From contig OZ038460.1 of the NCBI GenBank assembly GCA_964036195.1, positions 16,929,504 to 16,993,503 of the forward strand: a stretch of 64,000 bases of DNA. The letters run 5' to 3'. Numbering within the stretch: position 1 is the stretch's first letter; every line of letters begins with the position of its first letter. Shown piece by piece: positions 34,691 through 45,174 of the stretch. Position numbers and translations under genes: made by a program. Under the pieces are notes generated by a model. That model worked only from the letters and a program-made list of their open reading frames with translations. It made no database searches and was not told the DNA's origin. This DNA comes from Sphaerolaimus hirsutus. Taxonomy: Eukaryota > Nematoda > Chromadorea > Monhysterida > Sphaerolaimidae.

Positions 34691-35910
34691 GACAGGGGTG
34701 CGTTTGTAGCTATAAAAAACTGCGAAACAACTAGATATATAAACTTCAAAGAATGATAATGCACTACTGCAGCAATGATTGATTATTGACATCTAAATAG
34801 GCACTTCCTGTGGCAAGCGACTGCAAACATTTGACTTATTGAGGACATTACGTGTCTGAAAATGCTTATTTCTACATCTGTCACAACATACAAATTTGCA
34901 CTCATTTAGTTGAGGCAGCAATCATTATATTTATCATGCTAGGTCCTTAATGACGAAATTACAAATCACAAGATAACTGCTAAATGTAAGTTGAATCACC
35001 TTTTGAACCTTTTCAAAAAATCAATGGTTTGAGAAAAAATCTGCGGTAATGGTAAATGATAGACAATTTGAAACAGTGATTTTATATACCAAATCACTTT
35101 AGAGGTTGGAAAACAAGAGCTACAATTTAAAATATATATATATATCATTAGAGAAAATTGTTTTCTAATGTCACTTGCTCAACCGTATTTATTAGGAAAA
35201 CACATTCCTTCTAGCCAGCCAGACTATTAACGGTTAACTTACAGATCCTCAAATTTTCCTATTTCAAAAATGCACTCGCACATCTGTGAGCACAAAAGTT
35301 ACAGTATGGCACAGTAAACTGCATGATGGCATCATTACTAAAAACATATTAGAGTATACCTCTTTTTAAACATTACTTGGTGGTAGAAATTGAAAAACTT
35401 TCTAGCGATCAATTTTGCAAAAATTGGTGAAGCAACAGCTAATTTTTTAAACAACAGCATTTATGATTTTATGTCAATTTAGACTTTATGACAAATACAA
35501 CAATTAGAGAAATTGATGTTGTCGGTGCACCTTTAATGTTCTGTGCAACGATTGTCAACTTCACACATTCTAAAAACTGATTCCCTGGTTGTTTTAAAAA
35601 GATTACAAAAAAGCTGATGTTTTATTATGTTTTCACATCTAGCTAGGTGTTTCTAGGAATGAATGCTTCAATGAGCAAGAATGTTCACGGTTAGATGGAC
35701 ATTGACATAAAAACCTATGTTGCAATAATTTTGACTATGTGAATAGACCATTTATAGCTGTGATCTGCATTGAAAAGTGAATGGGAAATGTAACACATTC
35801 TGACAAGAGGAATATTTTTTTGAAATGTGTGGGCGAGTATTATTATAAGTCGAAGCGAAATCCTTGAATGACGCGAATCAACTGAGACATATCTCGAATG
35901 AGTTACATGA
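34690..35910. other. AT-rich sequence, no gene seen
   Basis: Nothing recognised beyond short AT microsatellites (TATATATATATA at about 35133). Confidence 0.35.
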
Positions 35911-36473
35911 ATACCATATTTGCTTGAATAAATCCTCCGCTTAAATAATCCCCCCTTTGGGCATATGATCAATTTTTGTGTATCTAATTTGCACAAAATG
36001 GCATGTTACTTTGTTTATAAGCCATATACCGTGAAATGAGTTGATAAAACATGCTTGAATATTTTGCCAAATAAAAATCCCCCTTGAATAGTTCCCGCTC
36101 AACAATATCCGACGAAAAAAATTATCCCCAAAAGGGAATTATTCGAGCAAATATGGTATGTATTTACATGTTACATGAGTACATATATTAGCACATGTAT
36201 TAGACACTAGATAACGACCACACTTGAAAAGTCCCCTTGAGTCAACCGAATTAAATATGAAGGAAAAAGTTCACAGTGATCCAGAAAGTTCCGCGCAGCT
36301 ATACTAAACTTTGATTTGAAAATCTGTGGCAACATGAACTGACTACAACTAGGCAAATAGATATTATTTGTTCAAGAGACATCATGCATAAAGCGACTGA
36401 CTAATTACATGGTGAAAAAGTACTTTTGTCAGCTAAAATCACAGGTGTATGTTTAAAATGGGTTGACTTGACA

Positions 36474-36580
36474 CTAGTGATGGAATGGCGCCACGGCGCT
36501 GGCGTTCGTTTCCTGCAGCGCCATTTTTCTGTGGCGCCGCTTCAGAATGGCGCCATTGGCGCCTGGCGCCCTGTTTCCGA
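36474..36580. repeat. GGCGCC cluster with CTAGTGATGGAATGGCGCC start
   Basis: Same start as the cluster at 1495, which suggests a defined element end rather than random composition. Confidence 0.5.
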
Positions 36581-37387
36581 AAAAGTCAACCCCTCACCTA
36601 AAAACAGCCCCCTTCGAATAACTCCCCCATGGTAGCTGAGTAATGGCAAAAATAACTCACCCCTCTGTGATGGAGGTGAAAGATGTCAACTCATCCCCTT
36701 GAATAACTCCCTAGTTAAAAAAGTCTGATGTAAAAATAACTCCCATGGTCACTAACGGTGTCTGCCATCAAAAATGACATAATCTAAATATTTACTTGCT
36801 ATAAATATTTACTAGGGCACCAGGTAAATACTTTTGTTTAACAAATAAAGTTGTTTGCTTGCTCGATTTTTAGAAGATTGAAATCGAAAGAACTTTAAAT
36901 ACAGGAAAATATAAAAAAGCGAAAAACTTGTTACTGGGACTATGGAAATTGAAAAATGGTCAATTTTCATGTAGATACAAGGCTTGTTTTTTAAACCGCT
37001 CTGGTGGTCAGTGACAAAAACATTGTGCCATTTTCCATGCAAAATTAACAATGGCGCTAGCGTCAAGTGCGCCATGACACATTGTCAAGGTAGATTTAGT
37101 TGAACCGGTGGAAGGCAAGGTATAGTAGGCATCAGATGTAGGAAATATAAATAACGAATTTGCTGGAATTATCACTTGGGACTTGCTTTTTCGGCAGACT
37201 TTTATAGGGGGGGGGGGGCTATTCAAGGGGGCATTTTTCAAAGGGGGGATTATTTTTACATCAAAATTTCAAAGCATGTTTCTATCAACTCATTTCACAA
37301 AATATGGTTTATTAACAAAATAACCAGCCATTTTTGTTCGAATTGGATTTAAAAATTTATCGTATGGCTAGAAGCTAAAGGGGTCAT

Positions 37388-37800
37388 TACCGTATTTCTC
37401 CGTGTAAACCGCCCGGGCGTTATACAAAACCGAGGCACTTCTCGGTAACCTTTCTTAAAAACTTGTATAACGCCCGGGCGTTAAATTATTGCGAGGGGGG
37501 TGCTATGCAAGGAAAATGTTTGCTTAAATATTTACATACTTTGTGTTCCCTCCCCGTGTGCACCGAATTCAATGGAAAAACGTGTATTCCGCAGAATAAC
37601 AATGCGTGCCGCAAGGCAAAACGTTCAAATAATTCAAACCAAGTGGACTATTAATTACCATTCAGCTTGATTTGTCCTGAAAATATTTCCACTTAGATTA
37701 TGTTTTTGGAACCAAGCATAGCGCCCCGGGGGCGCTATACAGCTGTATAACGCCCCGGGCGTTGTGCACGGGGGGGCGGTTTACACGGAGAAATACGGTA
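37388..37800. repeat. TACCGTATTT-ended MITE, interior type C
   Basis: Left TACCGTATTTCTCCGTGTAA then ACCGCCCGGGCGTTATAC, right GGCGGTTTACACGG then AGAAATACGGTA. 413 bp. Only the outer ten or so bases are shared with types A and B. Confidence 0.75.
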
Positions 37801-38204
37801 CAGAGATAATTATTTTTTTCACACTCATCCAACAGGGAGGAATTATTCAAGAGGGGACTTATTCAAGTAAATGTATTCAGGTAATGGGATTATTGTATAG
37901 GTAGGTACATGTGTAAGCTATAGAAAAGGTGTCAATAAACAGAATGTGCAATAAACAGAGATTATGGGCAAAAGTTTGCTCCGAGTAGGTATTCATAAAG
38001 CGGGACAAATGTCTAAGCGACAAAAATTGGGACAAAAAATTCCATGCAAGTGAAGTAAAACGGACAAATGACTGACAAAAGACTATGGAATAATGACTAA
38101 AGTATTGTACCAAACGCGCTTGCCTTGAACGTTTTGAACACACGGGAGTTGTGCATTTGACACACAGTTGTTAAAATGTATTGACATTTACTCAAAAAGA
38201 TATC

Positions 38205-38592
38205 TACAGTATTACCTCCAAATACCCCCAGGGGAGTTATTTTTTCAGAGTGGAAATTTTGAGGGGGGTACTTCGAGGGGGGCTTATTCGAGAGGGTTTA
38301 TTTTTTCATCAGAAATTTTCGTGAAATTCATAGTAAAGAGCGCGCTTTTACATAATCAAAACACATAATAAACGTGACCAAAAGCGCTATATCGGGATAT
38401 ATCGACGTAATTATGTACTACACAAATAAGTGTATATTTATCTGTATCTGCGATGCAAACTAGCATCAATAAATACATCATGTATCGAAGGGGGGTTTAA
38501 TTTTTCCTCAGCTCAAAAACACCTGGTGGTATTTCGAAGGGGGGTTTATTCAAGGGAGGTTTATTCAAGGGGGATATTTCGGAAATACGGTA
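38205..38592. repeat. Type A MITE (long form)
   Basis: TACAGTATTACCTCCAAATA to GGAAATACGGTA. Confidence 0.6.
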
Positions 38593-38779
38593 TATTCAAT
38601 CCAATCACGTCTGTAAATACATAGCAGTGTACTCACTTTTTTGTCCCACATGTAATTTTTGAAACACATTTTCTCTACATAGACACTTTTCAAAAGTACG
38701 CGTACAGGTGAGTACCGGTACTTTTTCAAATAGTATATGTTAATGTAATCACCCAGCACCCAACCCAAGTATATGTAAA

Positions 38780-39167
38780 TACCGTATACCTTGAATAAGT
38801 CCCCCCCCCCTTGAATAACTCCCCCCTGTGTGCCTGGTGAGGAAAAAAAAACTCCACCCCTCGAATAACTCCCCCTCCTGAATAACTCCCCCTCTGGGAT
38901 GTTTGATGTGTATCCACAACATGTATTTGAATGATTTGGTTGCCAATGAACATGAATTTTAGCATGGAAACCTTATTGTTGATGTTGTTGAACTGTGAAA
39001 TACCTCGTATAAGTTTACAGAATGTATTCATACAATGAATAAAGTGCAACTTCTGAGGAAAAAATAACTCATCCCCTTGAATAACATCCCCCCCTCAAAT
39101 AACTTCCTCTCCAAATCGTCTGACGAAATAATAACTCCCCTGGGGTTTCATTCAAGGATATACGGTA
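38780..39167. repeat. Type A-related MITE
   Basis: TACCGTATACCTTGAATAAG to TTCAAGGATATACGGTA, interior CCCC-rich. Confidence 0.6.
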
Positions 39168-39932
39168 TTTTTCGAGTAAATGTAAATACATTTTAACAAT
39201 TGTGCAAAATATGGTAACATTCTAAATAAAGCACACGGTCCGCTAACATCAACATAGATTTTTGCGCAAGTTTTGGCGCTCAGCTCAAAACAATTCAAGC
39301 CGAAATAAATCCATTTTCTGTGAGTTCATTTGACCCAAAAAGTACACCCACAACTGTGTGTTTGGTGAAGTTGCACAAAATTGTGACTGGTATCCAGCTT
39401 CATTAGAATTACCAAATGCATGCCATATGAGCGTCATTGGTGGAAAATGTAAATGTCCACACTCACTGATGAGTGAATTAGCTTTGATGCTTTTCCGGCC
39501 ATGTCACAGGCATTCACATGCGGACTGGGATAGGGCTTGTGAACTGGCGCTATAGAACCATGGTTGTAGAGCCAGAGTTATGGTGTATTTAAAGGCGGAG
39601 CATAGGTTTCTGTGAAGTGCTTACTTTGAACAGTGTTATGCATGGCGACCGCAATAATAGCTAAATGAAAACTAGTATAGAGTGGTGTTTTAAGTAATCA
39701 ATTATCGTGCAGTTTTTCACTCCTCCAACAAGCAAAAATTCACACAAAAACCTCATTCACCAGAACACAAACCCCAAAGAAAAACCCAGAGAACCCCCCC
39801 CCCAAAAAAAAAAACGAAAAAAAACCCGGACCCATTTCACCGCGCCAATTTGCGAATGCCACGCACGTTTGCAAAAGTGGACCAATTGGGACCGGGCGCG
39901 CCTGGCAGACCTAACTCAATCAACCTACTGCG

Positions 39933-40322
39933 CGGGGACGTAGCCAGGATATTTGAGCGGGGGGGGGGCGATTGTATATGGAGCCCGGCGAACGGGGGGG
40001 GGGCGGCGCCCCCCCCCCCTAAAATTTAATGGCGCCATTCGTAGGCGCCACCGGCGTTGGTATTGGCGCAGGACCACTGTATGTCTGTATTTACAGACTG
40101 TTACCTTTAATTACGTATTTACAGACATATATTTACAGCGACGTGGACAAGACTTTTCACATTTTCAGTGCATGATCACTGGATTTGAGGCTGCCGCGAC
40201 CGCAAAATCTTTTTCAACTGGTGACTAAATCGCTTCATGGAAGTGCCATTTCTAGCACCTTTTTCCCTGACCCGGGAAGGGGGGGGGGCGCCCCCCCCCG
40301 CACCCCCCTGACTACGTCCTTG
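39933..40322. mobile_element. hAT MITE with perfect TSD CTACTGCG
   Basis: Starts CGGGGACGTAGCCAGGATAT, ends CTGACTACGTCCTTG, with CTACTGCG on both sides. Interior poly-G/poly-C and GGCGCC. Same family as 46020-47330 and a truncated copy from about 50437. Confidence 0.9.
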
Positions 40323-41120
40323 CTACTGCGTGTATGCATCTGCGGGGTGGAAAGAAAATTGTCCCGGAATTATGTATGTTGCGAGAGAATTGAGAATCTA
40401 AAGTTTATCGTGGGCCCGCCCGCGCTGCAGGGATACTTCTTTGCGCTGAAATGTTCGAATCATATTTTAATGTTGAATTTGATTTGTGGAGAGAAACGCG
40501 ATCGTCGAAAAAGTTGCAACTGTGGTGAGAAGTGTAAATAATGTGATGAGAAAAGAAATTTTTCGGGTGAGGAAATACGGTAGACTTTATTCGGCAGATT
40601 TCATCGCATTTTTTTCTTAAGTGTGCGGTGCTGGTAGATAAAATACCACACAAGCTTTTTTGCCATAATTAGTGCCGAAAAAACGTATTTATGTGGATTA
40701 CCATAAACGATAGCAAACCCTTTCGAAAAGTGTTTAAATTTTAAAGTGTTTTTTTTTTCTAAAAGGACTTTTCGAATTTTTTTTGGAAAAAATTTCCGAA
40801 TTTTCAAATATTTTCGATGACTTTTCGAATTTTTTACAAGTATATATTTTTTTGTATCAAATTACTGTCAAATCAAATCACCTATCTTTATGCTTTACAA
40901 ATTTCCATTCTATTACCGCAGACATATTTCACATGTATGTTCTGCCACTACAAAAATAAAATTTTGTGTTGTTTTTCTACATTTTGAACTCATTTTCAAC
41001 CGAAAATACCCAAAAATTCGAAAACGATTTAGAATTTTAAAAAATAAATCGATATTTAAGTGTTTTTTTCTGGTGGTGTAATAAAAATTCGAAAACTCCA
41101 AAAAAAAATAGAATTTTTAA

Positions 41121-41402
41121 TTGCCATCGTTAATGACCATTCAAATACCGCAGCCACAAAACCCAGCAAAATTTTGTCGATTAAGAGAAAATAAAAAAAA
41201 GTCTGATTTGCTCACCATCAAGAATGGTAGCCATGAGGCGACCATTATCAGCATTCAGTGCAGCGGCACCGATCAAATTACTGCAAAGTCTGCAATGAAA
41301 GTAAAATTGCCGCCTCAAGCATCGAAAACCGACGCAAGCTGGGTGCTACCGGCTGAAAAATATATAATTATGATGGTGCAAGAATTCTTCAATAAACGAT
41401 GA
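41121..41402 (+). CDS. Orphan coding-like ORF, product unknown
   Basis: The last 60 codons look like real protein: SHEATIISIQCSGTDQITA, then KVKLPPQASKTDASWVLP and AEKYIIMMVQEFFNKR before TGA. Codon use is mixed, with no low complexity, unlike the surrounding sequence. An in-frame ATG is at 41133. A donor or acceptor for a split gene is not obvious, although AATGG at about 41223 follows CATCAAG, a possible acceptor. It could be a terminal exon, an intronless gene or a captured fragment. An introner-group element starts 60 bp downstream. I do not recognise the family. Confidence 0.35.
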   Translation: MPSLMTIQIPQPQNPAKFCRLRENKKKSDLLTIKNGSHEATIISIQCSGTDQITAKSAMKVKLPPQASKTDASWVLPAEKYIIMMVQEFFNKR

Positions 41403-41461
41403 TTGAAGATGTAAATATTTTACCGTATTTCCTGGAAGTATCCCCCCTCGAAATACCCCCC

Positions 41462-41688
41462 GGTGCCAGTTATTGCAAAGTGAGAAGTGAGAAGTGAAAT
41501 GGCAAAGGCGAAGTAAAAACGCAAAGGCGAAATGAAATGGCAAGTAAAATGGCAAAAAATGGAAATTACTTTTTATTTTTTTTACTTCGCTTTTGCCAAT
41601 TCAGTTGCCGTTTCACTTGGCCTTTGCGCTTTTACTTCGCCTTTGCCATTTCACTTCTCACTTCTCATTTTGCGGAACTGGCCCCAGG
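41462..41688 (+). mobile_element. Introner-group MITE (GAAGTGAAATGGC interior) inside a type A MITE
   Basis: Left GGTGCCAGTTATTGCAAAG, right TTTGCGGAACTGGCCCCAGG. The flanks are two halves of a long-form type A element (CTCGAAATACCCCC before, CTGGAATAATGTAAATAG after), so this is a clean insertion into a repeat. Confidence 0.85.
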
Positions 41689-42169
41689 TCTGAGCGACTT
41701 AAAGAAAAAATAAAACGCCCGTGAAATACCTCCATCTGGAATAATGTAAATAGGTACATAATGTATGCATGTCTACTGACCGCACACTTCACAGCGAAAT
41801 CTACCTTATACCATCCGAATAACGAGAAAAGAATTTGTCCACCTATCACACCACTTGATGAAAACGTCAAAGTTCCCATCTTTCAAGTAGCAAAACATAT
41901 TTAGATGATTGAAATGTCACCCAAACCCTCATGTGAACTGGGACAGTCCTCCAGACATTAAGTATGCATGGAAAAAATGCGTTGATAACTTTACATTGGG
42001 TAGTTTCCATTGTCCACGGAATGAAGCGAATGTCTTGGGATAGGTAAAATATGACCTTACCGTAATTCGCGCAGAAATGCAGTGTTTGAAAGAATTGAAA
42101 TAAGAATTTTTAGAGGTTTTCAATAGATGCATCGTTATGAACGAAATTTTGAAGGGGTATTCTCCATAG

Positions 42170-42660
42170 TTGTTAAAACGTATTCACTTTTACTCGCAAA
42201 ATACGTATACTCGAGTACTGAGTAAATAAATTTACGTTTCCTCCGAAAAAAGTTAACGTACTCACTTTCACGTATACTTTTTGAAAGTACTCGAATACAG
42301 AAAACGTATTTCGGCTAGTCTTTTATATAGACTTTTGCGCGGCATAGAATGGAAAAATTCGAGCAAAAAAGGTAAAAATAGTGGGAAAAATCGAAAATGA
42401 GTATATAAGCACAATTGTAGCAAAAAGTGCTGAATGTAGGCAAAACGTTATGAAAATTAGTGATATCACGCGAAAACTGGGGCAAAATTTCTCAAAAATA
42501 CTCTCTCTTACGTTTCCTTGGCGAAAAAGGACGTTCACTAACGAGTAAAAATAAAATAAAAATTCACTTTACGTTTTCTGTACTCAGGGGGTGAGTAAAA
42601 CATAATAACTTTGCGTTTACGCATACTTTGAAAAAGTTCGGCACTTTTAACAACTCTTCT
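42170..42660. repeat. hAT-like element of the CAGAGTTG family, diverged ends
   Basis: CATAGTTGTTAAAACG at the left and TTTTAACAACTCTT at the right, GTAAACGTA-type interior. I could not define an exact target duplication. Confidence 0.5.
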
Positions 42661-43111
42661 CCATTGAGGGGTGGCTATTAAAACGCTTTTTTCAGCTGTG
42701 GAACAGATCGTCCGACAGATGCTTTTTATTATGCTCTTTATAGCGCTAAAAATATGTTTTTTATCGCATGAAAGGGGTCGCCAGCCTGTCACACACTAAA
42801 TTTTCCCAATGTGATAAAACTTGGAACGTGTAAATAGGTAGTTCGTATGACCGATACCCCGAAAATCATTTCGAAAATCTTTTATAAGATGAATATTTGC
42901 ACGGTGACTTCGGTGAAAACTGAAATGGCGACATGTCGATATCCAATGTACAATTATTGTATTTATGCTGTTTTAGTTTTCAAATGTAAGCTCTCAAATT
43001 CAAATTTAAATGAATTTAAATCATTCAACCGGATTGTATTATTTGATTTTGAATAAAATTTCAGTTTTCACCAAAGTCACGGTGCAAACTAGTGTGCGCA
43101 GTAGCAATATT

Positions 43112-43300
43112 GTATACTCGGCGGACATCACCTATAGTATGGAAACCTACCATAACCCATCTAAACAATCAACCTAATATTATAGTTTTTCATCATAATG
43201 ATTAGTTTTTACTGTGGAATAATTAATTGTGAAATTTATCACAAGATTTTATTCATCCAATTACGGGATTCTGGCATACTTTTCGGTCCGCCGAGTATAT
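43112..43300. repeat. TATACTCGGCGGAC MITE
   Basis: TATACTCGGCGGACATCACC at the left, GGTCCGCCGAGTATA at the right. The best-delimited copy of its family. Confidence 0.75.
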
Positions 43301-43400
43301 CAATCAATTTTCACCATGCTTAAAGCAATGCAATGTGAACTAAAATACAACTTCTGAATAGGTAAATAAAATATTATAAAACAGACTCTAGATAAAATAC

Positions 43401-43982
43401 ATATCGCATTACCTCGAAGTACCCCCAGGGGGTTTATCATTTTGCCAGCAAAATTTAAGGGGGGATAATTCGAGGGGGGTCTACTATTTCGCCAGTCATT
43501 TTTGGAAATTCCCCATACTCAGACGTATAAAAATCAAATAATTACATAGATGTACATGTGTTTATAGTCATATATGACTAAATACACTCAATCATCGGTT
43601 TTAACGTGTGTTCTGCATTGTACAGATCACAAACTGTGGTATTTGTTATACTCGGCGTACATGATACTCTGCCGTCGCACTGATTTATGTCGCGTGTTGG
43701 AAGCGTGCCAATGATTGTTAAGTCATGCGATTTCCGTAAAAAGATGAAAAAATTCATCGATGTGAATATGTTAATGAATAACATTATAACAACAATCAAT
43801 TTTGTCATTTTTTTATGAAACTCGCACGCGCTAACCATCGTTGGCACACTTCCAGCGGGAACCACGCGTGCAGGGTGTAAAGTAATTGGAGTATATGTAC
43901 GTTCTCTTTACATTCAATTTGAGGGGGGTATTTCGAGGGGGTAATTCAAGGGCGGGCGGGTTAATTCGAGGTAATACGATAT
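43401..43982. repeat. Type A MITE interrupted by a TATACTCGGC element
   Basis: ATTACCTCGAAGTACCCCC start, GAGGTAATACGATA end. The inserted element runs from about 43649 to 43893. Confidence 0.55.
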
Positions 43983-44489
43983 TTTATTTCACGCATTTTC
44001 CACAGCAAACCTGTCACTGGAAAAGGCAGCACGGAGTTGACATAATCCTCCAGTGGAAACTCCATGACCAGTCAGGTGTCAAGAATTGACAAAATGATAG
44101 ACGGTCAATACGAAATGAACTCATATACCTGTGCAGTGAACTTTTTATTTCTACTACAACTAGCATCAAAATTGTCAATTTTACGCTTTTGACACTTACC
44201 TCATAACTTGACAATGTTAGGAACTGGACCCTGGCGATAAAAGCACGTGAAATCGAATACCTAAATATTTGAGTGCATTGAAGTATATTTCATGAAAAAG
44301 TGCAAAATTATGAATGCACTCAAAATGGTGACGCATTCCCTGAAGGCACTGTATTTGTCATCGGATTATTTTCACCTCCCAAAAACAAATAAGCAGTGTT
44401 TGGATAAATACACATGAAAAACGCCATTTGCAAGCAACCGTGATATAAATAAGGGTTGGCAGAATTTCAGAAAAATTTGCCGATAATGG

Positions 44490-44705
44490 CGCCACACACG
44501 CTGGATGTCAACTGAATTCATGTCAACTAAATTTTAATCAACTATGTGATTTCAACATTCCTATCTGATAGAGGATAGTTAATTTTACATCACGACACTT
44601 CATTTTCCGTTGTTTCTGTTAAGTTTGATGCTTTTTATTTTTTGTGTTATTTAGTTGACATTAAGTTGACACGAATTTGCGATGTCAACTAGCGTGTGTG
44701 GGCCA
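44490..44705. repeat. CTAGTTGACA-type MITE
   Basis: GCGCCACACACGCTGGATGT to GATGTCAACTAGCGTGTGTG, just downstream of the SRFBP1-like gene. Confidence 0.6.
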
Positions 44706-44825
44706 TTGTCCTTCGAGGATGTATAAAGTAAAAATATGTCGATAAGGCATTATTTAAGTCAAATTCGCTAGATGACAGACATTTAGAGCCGGGTTAAATC
44801 CTCCACAATCGGACGCATACGCAGT

Positions 44826-44831
44826 TTTATT
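44826..44831 (-). terminator. Candidate poly(A) signal for the SRFBP1-like gene
   Basis: AATAAA on the minus strand about 185 nt after the stop codon. It is one of several A/T-rich possibilities. Confidence 0.3.
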
Positions 44832-45015
44832 TTTTCATGAATCAAGAAAAACAAAGAGTAAAAATATTCCTCGCGATAAAATATAAAACAATGAAATCAT
44901 CTGTTATTTACACTGCTTCCTAATCTACGCTAGATTTCTTCTCGAAAAACTTATAACAACTTTTAAAAGTCTGAAGAACAACGCGAATCAAACGCAAAAA
45001 AATATCACTGAAAAA

Positions 45016-45174
45016 TCAATCTTCACCAAAAACAATTTTTTTGCCAGTCGGCTTAGCATTCTTTGCCGCTTCTCTTGCCAACATTTTGGCTTGCCAAGAG
45101 GGATGGATTTTCTCTGAATTTTTCTTATAATTCTCCAAAATTTGGGATTTTAGAGGTCGCTCATTTGTAGATTT
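45016..45174 (-). CDS. SRFBP1: SRFBP1-like exon 9 (C-terminal exon)
   Basis: Acceptor CATTTTTTTCAG, 52 codons and TGA. HPSWQAKMLAREAAKN and PTGKKIVFGED match the invariant C-terminus of SRFBP1/BUD22 proteins (HPSWEAS ... GKKITFDD). Only phase 0 is open, which fixes the frame. Confidence 0.94.
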   Translation of the reverse strand, partial: KSTNERPLKSQILENYKKNSEKIHPSWQAKMLAREAAKNAKPTGKKIVFGED

